A stretch of DNA of 64,000 nucleotides from Entoloma clypeatum (lineage: Eukaryota; Basidiomycota; Agaricomycetes; Agaricales; Entolomataceae). Below, piece by piece: positions 53,088-63,162 of this stretch. A model generated the notes under the pieces. That model was not told the origin of the DNA and did not search any database. It saw nothing but the letters and a program-made list of their open reading frames with translations. Positions within the stretch are counted from its first letter, which is position 1; every line of letters begins with the position of its first letter. Both the position numbers and the translations under genes were made by a program. Location: the NCBI GenBank assembly GCA_963565915.1, contig OY751496.1, positions 186,001 to 250,000 of the forward strand. The letters are read 5' to 3'.

Positions 53088-56000
53088 ATCGGAACAATAC
53101 TACAAATCTGATCACCCTGCCTATCCTTCTTAGGCAATATTTTGAACATTCCATTGTTGGGATCCATCCGGGTGAGGGCCATATACCATTCGACATAGGC
53201 TAGATGAAGTGGAACCAATACATGGGGTTGAAACATGATAGGGTGGTGTTTCTCCGGGATCGAAAAAATGATGCGGACACATACAACATGGTAGCCTGTA
53301 GTAGGAAGCAACACACTCAACGGAACACCGAAACTGTCAATAGAAGAGCAGGAAACACACCTTTGACACCATGATGCTGTTCACCAGTACCATCATTGAT
53401 CAATGCAGTATCAAAGTGTCCCGGAATAAGATTACCATACTTATCACTTCTTGCAGGTTGACAGCAAATTGAGTCGGCTGTTGATTGGATGCCCGTTACA
53501 GGGTCAGGGTGAAGGAACTTGAGGACGTGCCATACAGGGAGTGCAGTGAAAGGGATTTGGACATTGTAGATAGATTGATCGAGCTGTGTTGAAGTTTGCT
53601 CTGGATTGTTTAAGAGAGAAACAAACCGATGCAAGGCAGGAAGAAAGAAAGACGCGCCATATGCGGTTTCGAGTCGCACACGAGATACAGTATAAACACT
53701 TGGGTGCTTCACAACCAACAGTTCCCGCTCTGTGTCCAACCCTGGCGGAATCCAATCAACATGTTTTGGAATGGAAGATCCTGCTAGACGCCATTTGATG
53801 TACTGAGCATGACGAAGAATCTTCTCCTTCCGACTCAGCCACATGGTCATTTGCGCAAATTCATCCTTGCGATTCATGGCTTTATAGGCATCTTTAACAA
53901 GGTCAATGTGCAAGCGTTCTGTATACTGTGTATTGAAGTTGTCGGTTGTGCCAAACAGCTTGATGAGCTCGATGTAGTGACTGGCGAAATGGAGTTTGGG
54001 AATGTTGAAGTTTTCACAGATGCCGAGGTCAATAAATATATCCTTGTTTGCATGAAAACGGGCCAATGCATCTTCGAGAAGTTTGAGAGTTGTCGTAGTA
54101 TGGACGGGATACTGTGATAGATAAAGAAAATCGAGAAGAGCGCGTACAGAACGGATGAGGCACGTGTTGGAAAGATGGTTGGGGAGATGAATATCGACAA
54201 CCAAGCCGAGGAGAAATCGGCACATCTGCTCATGTTCATGACCTGTAATGCGAGAAAGCGAGCTAATCCCCTTCATAAATACTTGGATGTTGTGATTTTG
54301 AGGTAAGCGCCGGCAGCATGCATCGATCTCAGCAGCGCCGCAGGCTTCAATGATCCATGCAATCAAATGCTTGAGGATTCCCTGGTAGAGTTGATGCAGA
54401 ACATCAGGTGTAATGGACCGATAGATGTTGATGTAAGGCAGATCTTTCCAGTAGGGATGAGGGACAGGCCTCATATGAATCTCGTGGCAAGCCTTAAGAT
54501 AGTTTTTGGAATAGTCGTCAAAAGAGTTGATTACTGCGAGAATAGCATCCAAGTTGCAGAAAGGCTGAGGGTTCTCAGGATCAAAGTCGCCCAAATTATT
54601 GTGAGTGCATCCGCAACTAGGGCAATCCCCTGTCAGCGTACAAGTTGTAAGAACCTGTTCAGGGTAGTTGCCAATTTCTCCGGCAAAGATTGGATGGTTT
54701 TGGTGAATCTTTCCTGTTGCAGTCGACATATTGACACCCTGTTCTCCTGCAATCTTCAGAGGTTTGGTAACGCGGGCCATGCAGGTGTGGTACAAATTTG
54801 AAAGAAGCCATCGTTTCTTGGCCTTGTTGGTTGACAAACTCGAGCTTTGTCGTCGGTAGGTAACCGAGCAAGACATAGGCGCCTGACGATGTCTTACATC
54901 GGATTTCCTTAGGGATGTTGCTGATTGTCATATAGATGGGATATGCACTTTTATTCCGAAACAATGTCAAGAGTGTTTTGTCAGTGGAGAGGAGAATGGG
55001 AACAATAGTAGCACCTGGCTTGTCCTTTTCGACAGCAGCCTGCAACATCAACATCAGCCAGGGTTGAACGTGGTTACACGTGCATGTGATCTTACCTGTG
55101 TCACCCACCACCACTTTCCAGTGTGCATGTCGTGGAACATGTGTTCTTCTTTCGTTTCGTCTGTGTAGTGCTTCTCTGGAGCAAATACGAGATATGGTGC
55201 GAAATCTGGGTTCCCAAAAAGTGCACGGATGCAGTCAAGAATATCGCGGAAGTAAATTTCGCAAACTTCATCATCCACCACAATCTCGTGGCGCCAGAAT
55301 GCTGGTCAGCCAGGAAGATGCCCATCAATGAGCATATTGAGTTCACATGCATTTTTGAAGGTGAGTCCTAACCGTTCTTGAACCTGAGAGGAATCAGACG
55401 ATGATTTGATCACAGGCAAAGTCAAACCAACACGACGCACCTCTTCAATTGCCATCAGCTCAGTAAAGGCCGTTGAGCTTGGCCCTCACAGTTTTGCCCA
55501 CTTTGCAACTTCCCACTCCAATTTTGATGCAAACGGTGCATACATATTTGTCTGTGATCTATCTCCAACCTTATTCTCATATTCCCGATGTCCAGCCAAG
55601 CCTGAGGATGAATGGATGGCGCCGGCCGTCTTCCCTGGATATTTGATGACATATGGGTGGTTCTCTAACACTCGTTCTGCTTTTCCGTGCATCGTTTATA
55701 TCGCCGAACCATCCACCGGCGTATCGTCTTCAGCAGCATCAACAGGTGGAAGATTGGTGTTGGAGTCCACTTCGGGAACAACTGGCGCACGCGTTGGTTC
55801 AAGAGAACGCTCTTTCTCAGCGATGCGAGTGGCCATCTCATCGAAGTCATCTCCCTCATCATCTTCTGAGTCCTGATGCACTTGACTCAGACTCGGACTC
55901 GTCTCTGCTCCATCGTCTACTGCCAGCGAAGCCAAACTGGTAGCATGGTCACTATTGCCGGGATTGTCATATACGGACTCGCCCATCCCTATAGCTAACA

Positions 56001-56258
56001 CTTTCTATGCATTATCAGCACTTGAACTACGATAGAAGAACACTTACTAGGACTCATCACCATAGGTTCAGCTTCTGGCTCTTCGTTGGTTGGTATGTTC
56101 TTCTTCACTTTCCTGCCCTTTGGCACTGTGCTTATGACTTGTTGTGCATCCAGAAGCAATTTCAAGTATGTTTTGCAACGAGGATCTTCTCTTCCATGCA
56201 GATGGGGGTAAAGGCCGCTTCGTTTTACATTCATCCCGCATCCTTTACAGATAGGCAT
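53088..56258 (-). pseudogene. Plavaka transposase 2, main part
   Basis: The N-terminal zinc motif MPICKGCGMNVKRSGLYPHL at 56258 is followed by an acidic region and YAPFASKLEWEVAKWAKL (about 55500). Then come YFRDILDCIRALFGNPDFAP, HDMHTGKWWWVTQ, an intron near 55090-55040, and EKDKPGATIVPILLSTDKT. A long frame (54876-53317) carries ITPDVLHQLYQGILKHLIAW, LSNTCLIRSVRALLDFLYLS, KLHFASHYIELIKLFGTTDN and YTERLHIDLVKDAYKAMNRK. TGA stops interrupt at WAKL-stop-GPSS (about 55488) and LPG-stop-PAFW (about 55300), where Arg is expected from memory of the family, suggesting CGA to TGA changes. The last exon lies beyond element D at 45820-45990. It is head-to-head with the DUF6532-like gene, 190 bp away. 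Confidence 0.87.
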
Positions 56259-56448
56259 GTTTGGAATTGGAGCTACCCATTGCCAAACATGGAATTTCGA
56301 ATTAGCAAGTCACGATCAGCAACTGTACAATTCCAATCATACTGTGGCGCTGCAGTCACTAGGCTGCCTTCACCACTCGCATCTACCTACCCGTTCTTCT
56401 ACTCTGCTGGCAGAGTAACGAAAGACCCTATCCACTCACTCTTCTATC
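56259..56448. promoter_or_regulatory. Shared promoter region of Plavaka transposase 2 and the DUF6532-like gene
   Basis: 190 bp between two divergent start codons. No clear TATA box was found. The short spacing implies a bidirectional promoter inside the transposon. Confidence 0.5.
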
Positions 56449-57723
56449 ATGGCACATCGTAACGCTATCGAGCAGGTCTCAGCTGCTATTTCTTCTCGAT
56501 GTAAGTGGGTTTTCTGATGGATGCATACACTTCTAACCAGATGACACTAGTCCCTCACACTTCAAAAACCAAGGCGCTCAACAATGCCGTGTGGCGAAGT
56601 CTCCAAACCAAGTCCACCCGACAAGGAGCAAGCTCACGTACAGACGAGAATGCAGGATCTAGTGCTGGTCCTGCACAGAAGAAACGTCGCATGCCTAGTG
56701 GGAAAGGTAATACAAGTCTGTTTCTTCTCCATGCTTTCTCTGACACAATGGCATGACAGCTCAAGTTATGAAGCGTCCTACGGCTCCCACCCTTCAGGAA
56801 GACGAAGATGAGGATGAAGAACCTGCGCCCTGCCATTGCCGGAAAGCTCCACCTATCCCTGATTCAGAGGATGAGGGTGAGGAACCTGTGCCCCGCCATC
56901 GCCGGAAAGCTCCATCTATCCAGAGGATGAGGTTGAGGACGAGCCTGAAAAGGACCTTGACTTCGAGGACGGGAGTGGTCATCGTTATCAAGCTGACGAT
57001 GACCCCACTGATTTGTTTCCCGACGACAATGATGTATTGGATGATGACGATGATGTGCTGGCCCCCCGGAAAAAGAATAGCAAGCGCGCTGCTGAGCGGC
57101 AAGCCGAGGTAAATGCTATCAACCACTCAAATCTACTATTAACTTTTCTTTTTGTTAGATTCCCCAATGGAGGGATAGGAATGGTAAAAATGTGCGTACA
57201 TACCCATCCAACTGTTTATTTTGTCATCTCATACTCGCTCAACAGGCTCCCACTGGCAGTGGTGAAGATGACAATGATGACAATGACGAGGATGGTGATC
57301 TCCCGGATGATGACGAGGATTCCGATGTTGATGGTGGACTTGATTGGGGATGGCCAGATGCCCCCTACCGCCGTCCCGCCCCTGGAAAACGTGGCATCAA
57401 GGTCAATGCACAGCCTGAAGATCTTCAACATATCATCAAGCACTCATTCTGCTCTGTCGAGGGCGATGCCATGTTTGTTTCGTTCTATATTGGTGTTGAT
57501 GAGTATGCGAACTACATCATCACCATGATTGTGAATTCGGCAAAGTTCTTCAAATGTCCCAACTACGTCCAGCGGTTATGTGGGGATATGACTCTTAAGC
57601 GAGAGTGCATCCGACTTGTAAGCTGTTACATCTCTCGTCTCATGCAAATAATAAGTTTTCCCGCAGATCAGTGTTCGTATCACTCTGTTCCGAAGCAAGA
57701 TCAAACGATGTGCGACTGAAATC

Positions 57724-59776
57724 CAAGGGGGTGGCGGAACGGGGGTTGGGGGAGGGGGGTCTGGCCGGAGGCCAGAAAAAAAGTTCCGACTTGGGTATTC
57801 AGGCGGCGGCGGGCCGCCATCAGACAGCACAATTACTCATGAGAAGCTTTCAAACGTCATAGAGAACCGTTGTAGACAGATAATATCTAATAAGAATTTT
57901 GTACCAACCCACACAACCGTTGAAAATGCCGAAGAAAAAAAAGTAAGCATCGGAATAAGTGCAGAATGTGATCTAACGCGTCCTTCAGAACAACTGGCGA
58001 ATTTACGGCAGAAAGCACGCTTCAGTGTCCAGACTGTGGGACCAACATCCGAGTTGGTACAGGCGGGCACAAAAACCTCGATATCCACCGCGCGTCAAAA
58101 CCCTGCCAAGCTGAGCATGACAGACAAAAAGCATGTACCTGGCCCAAACCAGAGGCAAAACCAAATCAGACGCTCCATTCGTTTTTCAAGGCGAGGGCTG
58201 CCCCTAACCCTCCTATGGTATCTGCACCGCCTCCAATCCATGCTCCCGACGTCGGCGATGAACAGAGAGTTGATGGAGACAATGATCGAATGCCGTTGGA
58301 TACCTCACCTGTGCCTGATTGGATGAGCCTGGGGAAGGATGAGACGGAGGCATGTGTGATAGCGTCTGAGCTGCTCACCCGATTTCACATGGCGATCGAG
58401 CGGATACCAAGTGATAACCCCCTCGCGACGGCAGAAAATCGGCTCAACGAGTTCTCGAAAGATCCCTCAACCATCCTGCAAGGCCCCAGGGAGGATGACT
58501 GGGAAGAGGTGCTGAATCCGATGATGAAGAGAGCATTTGGGTGGGGGGAGGATGCAACGCGTGCCGCAGCAAAGGAAATGATGCAACAGGGTCAATACGG
58601 ACTTGATGGCTTTTTAGCTTTCCTCGGGTACTGCGTAAAGTGGCATGGGTTGAAAGGTGGCATGTTTGAATCAAAGGTTAAGGCAATTCTAGAAGAACTA
58701 GAAACTTCGTGTGTGAGGCCTCGAATTCCCAAAATGTTATCAAACTTACAAGACGCCCGCAGATACCCACCCCGCCTAACGCCCGAGGTGATCAATGTGG
58801 ATCAAATCGACGAGCCTGCAAGCAAGCACGGCATAGACATGTCGCCAAATCCTGTCCGATCCAAGCTAGAGGTCTGCGGGGGAAATCTTATTTCATTTCC
58901 ACCTGGAAATAGCTCACAGTTGGCTCTGCGGTGAGGAATGTTATTCAGCGCGGGTTCGAAATATCTCACATCCACGTCACAGAATCGAAAATCCCTCAGA
59001 AAACGAAACACCAGAGTCATCCGATGCTGAGCACGATGCAACTGAGCCTTTGATCGACAAATCCGCTCTGCCCCCATCTGATGCCAGTGGAGATGAAACC
59101 CCCGACATCGACGACCTTGCTTCTGATCTGCCTGAGATCGTTGAACAAAGATCCCCACATCCCGAGCCCATGCAATCTCAGTGTCTGACACCCACTCGAG
59201 CCTCTGAAGGAACACACCTTGCAGCAGACCAGTCAAAGACACCAACAATCCAGCTTGGAGCCGAGATTTTGCCATCCCCTTCCCGCACTTCACAAGTCGA
59301 GCCTCGGATTCGGCGTGTCCGCAAAACCAGGAGGTTTGACCTTGGTGCATGTGAGTGTGGCTATGAGGTATCAAATTCAGAGATTGAAAAGGGTGACACT
59401 GTCATGCAATGCAAGGTTGCTGGGTGCGAGACCATCTGGGTGAGTCGTTATGAAAATGATTATCGGAGCTGCTGATGAGTTTGGGTCAGTACCATCGCGA
59501 GTGCATGAAATACGATATCGTACCTAAGAATTGGTCATGCCGAAGTTGCAAAGCAAGTACCACAAGCACAAAATGTCGTCGTACTTGATATATATCCCAC
59601 TATTATCATAGAAAGTACAATTTTTGCTTTGTTCATGTCGACAGAAGAAACATATGACCAAGCACGTGATGTGAAATTACCATATATGGCAGGTAGGGGG
59701 GGGGAGGGGGGCAAAACCGATGCTGAACCAAAAGTTCCGACTGTATATGCAAAAGTCCCGTTCCGCCACCCCCTTG
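57724..59776 (+). mobile_element. Non-autonomous hAT-like DNA element carrying a BED-PHD gene
   Basis: Perfect 20-bp terminal inverted repeats, CAAGGGGGTGGCGGAACGGG, flanked by a perfect 8-bp duplication, CTGAAATC (57716-57723 and 59777-59784). TIR start CA, short TIRs and an 8-bp TSD fit the hAT superfamily (KDZ/Zisupton elements also make 8-bp TSDs). No transposase is encoded; nearly the whole 2053 bp is one spliced gene. G-rich subterminal tracts lie near both ends. Confidence 0.9.
57926..59588 (+). CDS. BED-like zinc finger plus PHD finger protein inside the hAT-like element
   Basis: Four exons: 57926-57942, 57989-58930, 58983-59439 and 59490-59588. All introns (46-52 bp) have GT/AG ends, and the spliced frame of 1515 nt (504 residues) is open. 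Near the N-terminus, C19-x2-C22-x16-H39-x5-C45 (QCPDCGTNIRVGTGG ... HRASKPC) is a BED-like C2HC finger. Residues about 50-320 hold an unrecognised helical region, then an acidic linker. The C-terminus (about 442-500) is a PHD finger: CECGYE ... MQCKVAGCETIWYHRECMKY ... NWSCRSC (C4HC3). No transposase catalytic motif is visible. A BED finger usually binds DNA, often transposon ends; a PHD finger usually binds histone H3 tails. A role in element recognition or in targeting chromatin is inference. The open frame suggests recent selection or a recent insertion. Confidence 0.85.
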
Positions 59777-60455
59777 CTGAAATCGTCAAACACAAGTATG
59801 GTCTTGTAGAAGGACCTAGTCCCGAGCGCAAGGAGCAAATCAACACCCTCATGGACTATGATAGTTATATCTATGCTCGGCACGAGGTAAGTATCCTCGT
59901 TTCAACCATCTATGATGTATCTTACTCGATTTATCATAGGATGGTTCCATACATCCTGCAAAGCCCTTTCATCACCCTGCCATCCTTCGCGTACTTCGCA
60001 ATGTGTTTTTTTCTGGGGATAGACGTCAAAGCCTTGCCGAGAAACATCGTGACCGCTTCGAGGAGAAGATAGAATTTCAGCTTCCTACTGCCATGGTGGC
60101 GATAGCAGCCACTGCTGTACTATGTCTCAATTTCATCTTCACGTCCCATCTGACATTCTTGTTCAGGTCCATGCTGCCCTTGATGAGCTCGCTGATGGAC
60201 GCAAGTTCAGCGCTGACATCTATGAAGACACCTACCTTCAACATGTTGCCTTCTTGAATGAGATTGAGGAACACAAACCCCTGGCTTACACCCACCTCAT
60301 GGCTGATCTATACATGCTCGTGGCGTGAGTAATGAGTTGTGGTTTCAACCCCAAGCTTATAGTACTTTGTTTTTAGGTGCAAGCTTACCTCTCGTTCACG
60401 TAAACCTTCCAACAATGCAATGCAACTACTGGATCTGAATGCCATGCCTGTCTAA

Positions 60456-60730
60456 GCTTCGTCTATTACATAGATCTGTGTGTTATGTAGACGTGTCAAT
60501 CATAGTCATTTGCCTCCTTGAAACTGCATAGTCAGCTGAAAATGTTGTCGAAAAGCTATCAATCCTCACGTAAAGTGTGTTAACATTGAGCTTAGTGGCT
60601 AGATAAACATTCCTAAATCTTGCAAAATAGATACTATATTATGCAAGTATGTCTTGATTATCCGAACCCAAGAGTTAAATTGGCCGGTTTGACACAATTG
60701 GCCCAATTCGTCATATTATACCAAAGTTCA
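60456..60730 (+). other. 3' region of Plavaka element 2, no gene
   Basis: AT-rich sequence between the end of the DUF6532-like gene and the right inverted repeat. No open frame or known motif was seen. Confidence 0.5.
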
Positions 60731-60780
60731 GATAATTTAGTGCAATAAAGTTATATTTACATTTTGTGTTTTTCCCGATG
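60731..60780 (-). repeat. Right terminal inverted repeat of Plavaka element 2
   Basis: Reverse complement of the left end at 45667-45716 over the outer 21 bases with two mismatches (CATCGGGAAAAACACAAAAT here), with CTAAATTAT shared further in. Confidence 0.72.
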
Positions 60781-60937
60781 AATGGAAAACAAAGGTGGCG
60801 ATGAAAGCTCAGACAATGACAGGTCAGACTCGTAGGCTATTGATGATGAGGTGGACAGCGAACACTCTCCCCATGGTGAAGACGACTCGGAGTCCGGAGA
60901 TTCCGACATTGACAATGAAGGGTATGCCTCCCTGTGA
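60781..60937 (+). pseudogene. Acidic C-terminal tail of Plavaka transposase 1
   Basis: Short frame MENKGGDESSDNDRSDS, then a TAG, then AIDDEVDSEHSPHGEDDSES and a stop at 60937. It continues in phase the acidic tail that ends at 45666 (SLMDAGQDDEGE), so it is the other side of the insertion site and not a gene of its own. Confidence 0.6.
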
Positions 60938-61005
60938 AGACCACCCGGGAGTACTTGATGATCGAGGATAAACCCTATGCAAGGGAACGAGAAATTGGCT
61001 GAGGA

Positions 61006-61740
61006 TTACTGTGCAATACTGCTATTGACCAACTGCTTTCCTGTCGTGGACATTATATCTTGCAACCATGCAATACCCCTTCTAGTCTGTGCAAGCTCGC
61101 CTTTGGCTTGTAGTACCTCTTTCTTTGCAGCATTTGAGACCTCCTCCTCCTTCGAAAGCCTTTTCGTCAGGTCTAACACTTGCTCCTCAAGTACCATTAT
61201 TCTTGCCTCTAAATCTCGACAGCGTGTATAGGTTGTTTGATAATTGTCAAAAACACGATTCAACACCGCCTTGAGGCCAGAAAGTTCATGTAGATCTCCA
61301 GATGTGCTTGCAGATAATGGTTGATATTCTTGGTTATATTCGGGATCATCTACGGCGTGTCCATGATCATCATGGCTGTCGAAATCTTCACTGGCACTGG
61401 CAGCATCGGAAACGCCGTCACCAGCCGTTTTGGAGGTGCTAGCCAAAGTTCCATATGACGGCGAAGCAACCATTGGCCCTGGGCTGAAATTATGTTGGTG
61501 CCATTGAAGCGAGTTTATTTGGGAGTCAAGCATGCCCCCATCAGCACAGATCCTGTTGTGAACCAGGTGAGTGAACAACAACTCGATACAACCAGGTACA
61601 TACTCCTTGATCCTTTTGTTGGCATTGGTGACACTCAAACGCGCAGACCGAGAGCTCCTGTGTGCCCTATCAACGAGAGTAGGCCCGGGGGGAGGGCATG
61701 TTATGGGTGGACAATGGGTAAAGAGGAACCTCAATTTCAA
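61006..61740 (-). CDS. Unrecognised protein with a C-terminal coiled coil
   Basis: A minus-strand open frame ending at 61006. The first true ATG in frame is probably MLDSQINSLQWHQHNFSPG (about 61530), since no ATG opens the 61740 end, so the 5' part is likely another exon or non-coding. A Ser/Asp/His-rich middle (ASASEDFDSHDDHGH) is followed by heptad-like helices from TTYTRCRDLEARIMVLEEQV to SNAAKKEVLQAKGELAQTRR. It may be the last exon of the interrupted gene at 61746-63110. No family is assigned. Confidence 0.45.
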   Translation of the reverse strand: MKLRFLFTHCPPITCPPPGPTLVDRAHRSSRSARLSVTNANKRIKEYVPGCIELLFTHLVHNRICADGGMLDSQINSLQWHQHNFSPGPMVASPSYGTLASTSKTAGDGVSDAASASEDFDSHDDHGHAVDDPEYNQEYQPLSASTSGDLHELSGLKAVLNRVFDNYQTTYTRCRDLEARIMVLEEQVLDLTKRLSKEEEVSNAAKKEVLQAKGELAQTRRGIAWLQDIMSTTGKQLVNSSIAQ

Positions 61741-61966
61741 AAGGGTCAGATCCTGGAAGACTGGGAGATTGACTTAGAGATTTCTTCATGCCAGTCGATA
61801 GATAGTTGTTGAGAAATTTGAGTTTGAAGGAAGGAATCGAAGTCGGGCGAGAGCCTGAGATCGAACATTGTTGGCGAGGTTTCTACGCGATTGACAATGG
61901 CCCACGAGGATTTTAAGACATTGGGATTTATTGCGATGTGGATACGAGATTTCCTGAGATGGTGAA

Positions 61967-62983
61967 TAGTGCTCGGGGATTTTCACACGATGTCTAATTG
62001 ACCAGTAAATTAGCAAGGCGCTCAGAATTTTTCTAATTTACCCTCGTATTTTAAAGCTAATTAACAGAGATTAGGTATGGGCTAATTAGCGCTAATTAAC
62101 CAGTAAATTAGCCTTAAAGTACCAATTTTTATGTAAATTAGCCTCGAGGGCCGACTAACGATCACCGATCTGATATCACCAAACCGCCCAATCCTTATCC
62201 TTTGGAGCCGTCGGCATCGGCACTGAGGATGGTGGCGCCTTGGGACGATTACCAGGCTGATTCCGCACCACAGATGGTGTTGAAACAAGCAGATCGAGAA
62301 GGTACGATGAACCAACATCAACAGTGTCTGCGATGTTGAAGACGCGTCGCTCCACATTGTCGAGGTTTGGTGGGGGACTGTCAAGCCAAGTCAAACCATC
62401 ACCAGTTTCTTTTGATGAAGTTTCAGCATCAGACTTGTAGTCTTCGACCCCTCCCGGCTCAATGTCATCCAAGTCCTGTTCCAATGCAGGAGGCTTTTCT
62501 GTTGGAGATGATTTTGATGACATAGCTACATCATCCGCACCATGAATAGTCGTCTGCATGTCCCGCCACTTAACAATGGGCTTCTCCTTCCTTTTCTTTT
62601 TCTGAGCAAGATTGAGTATAGCAAAAGGCGAAGAGTTCAGGCACATACATCACTCTTCGCCATTGTCTTGAATAAAATCAACATCAGGGCTGAAGTGATT
62701 GAAGTTATATCGGGAGGTGTCGCGTGCAACTGGTAGGGACTTTGGTAGTCTGAGAAGATAGGAACGTAGGGTATTAACTCTGTCCGCAATCATTCTCGAC
62801 GTTCGAGAGTTGTACTTGGCATGTGTTTGCAAACTATCTATAATTTCAATTTTCAGCATATTTTTTTTTTTCAGTTCCCGACCTTGGGCTAATTTACTTT
62901 AAAATACATGGGGTTTTCGAGCAAAATGAAATTGACGCTAATTTACCGGGGCTAATTAGCCCTGTGAAAATCCCCGAGCACTA
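61967..62983 (-). mobile_element. Second non-autonomous hAT-like element carrying a small spliced gene
   Basis: The 21-bp terminal inverted repeats begin TAGTGCTCGGGGATTTTCAC and are flanked by a perfect 8-bp duplication, ATGGTGAA (61959-61966 and 62984-62991). Subterminal repeats of GCTAATTAGC and AATTTACC cluster at both ends, as hAT transposase binding sites often do. There is no transposase. The TIR differs from that of the element at 57724, so this is a different family. Confidence 0.9.
62176..62663 (-). CDS. Small two-exon gene inside the second hAT-like element
   Basis: Exon 1 is 62663-62649 (MAKSD). An intron of 47 bp (GTATGT ... CTCAG) is followed by exon 2, 62601-62176. The spliced frame of 441 nt gives 146 residues: a Lys-rich start (KKRKEKPIVKWRDMQTTIHG), an acidic Ser-rich middle (LEQDLDDIEPGGVEDYKSD), and NVERRVFNIADTVDVGSSYL before a Pro-rich end (KAPPSSVPMPTAPKDKDW). 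No domain is recognised. It fills the element interior and could be a captured host fragment or the 5' remnant of a larger element gene. Confidence 0.55.
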
Positions 62984-63162
62984 ATGGTGAACGCGAGATA
63001 ATATTTCGTGAAGTTGCAATACGGATACAATCTCGCAAGCGAGTGGCAACCCCTCACAATCAATTGCAATGTCTCCACAAGGTTGTGCGAACTCGTGAGA
63101 CTTAAAACCTCATTCCATATTTTCCACGATTTGGCGATGGTCCTCCGATTCAATGAACCCAA

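Larger units (their letters stand above)
56449..60455 (+). pseudogene. DUF6532-like gene, split by an 8-bp-TSD element
   Basis: ATG at 56449 (MAHRNAIEQVSAAISSR). Introns at 56501-56550, 56707-56759, 57109-57158, 57192-57245, 57618-57666, 59887-59939 and about 60114-60167 have GT/AG ends; a last one (60325-60375) is possible. The N-terminal half is acidic (DDDEDSDVDGG). The C-terminal half has HIIKHSFCSVEGDAMFVSFY, KHKYGLVEGPSPERKEQINT, FHHPAILRVLRNVFFSGDRR and QLPTAMVAIAATA, a pattern I recall as DUF6532 of mushrooms (function unknown). An element at 57724-59776 splits exon 6; across its duplication the frame continues in phase. In exon 3 a 63-bp internal repeat has lost 7 bp in its second copy (near 56932), which shifts the frame. 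The gene was therefore probably already damaged. Confidence 0.7.
45667..60780. mobile_element. Composite Plavaka element 2 with DUF6532-like cargo
   Basis: The terminal inverted repeats start CATCRGGAAAAACRCAAAAT at 45667 and, inverted, end at 60780. The first 21 bases match at 19 positions, and CTAAATTAT recurs at the same offset (41-49). Removing the element and one AA rejoins the acidic tail of Plavaka 1 in frame (GAT GAT GAG GGA GAA ATG GAA AAC). Inside are Plavaka transposase 2 (minus) and a DUF6532-like gene (plus), head-to-head. Gypsy D and an 8-bp-TSD element inserted later. The 2-bp TSD is weak evidence alone; the repeats plus the restored frame make the case. Confidence 0.75.
61746..63110 (-). 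pseudogene. Unrecognised exon interrupted by a second 8-bp-TSD element
   Basis: Leaving out 61967-62983 and one copy of its duplication, a minus-strand frame is open for about 115 codons. It includes SHEFAQPCGDIAIDCEGLPL, ILSRVHHLRKSRIHIAINPN and SPTMFDLRLSPDFDSF, ending in TGA at 61746. The composition is protein-like and the frame crosses the empty site, but I recognise no family and see no start. Confidence 0.4.

Noticed and set aside
60781..60937. Small acidic gene starting MENKGG
   Set aside because: It continues in phase the tail of Plavaka 1 across the element insertion site, so it is not an independent gene.
61006..61740. Reading the coiled-coil frame as starting at 61740
   Set aside because: The codon there is TTG, not ATG; a eukaryotic start is more likely downstream (about 61530) or in another exon.
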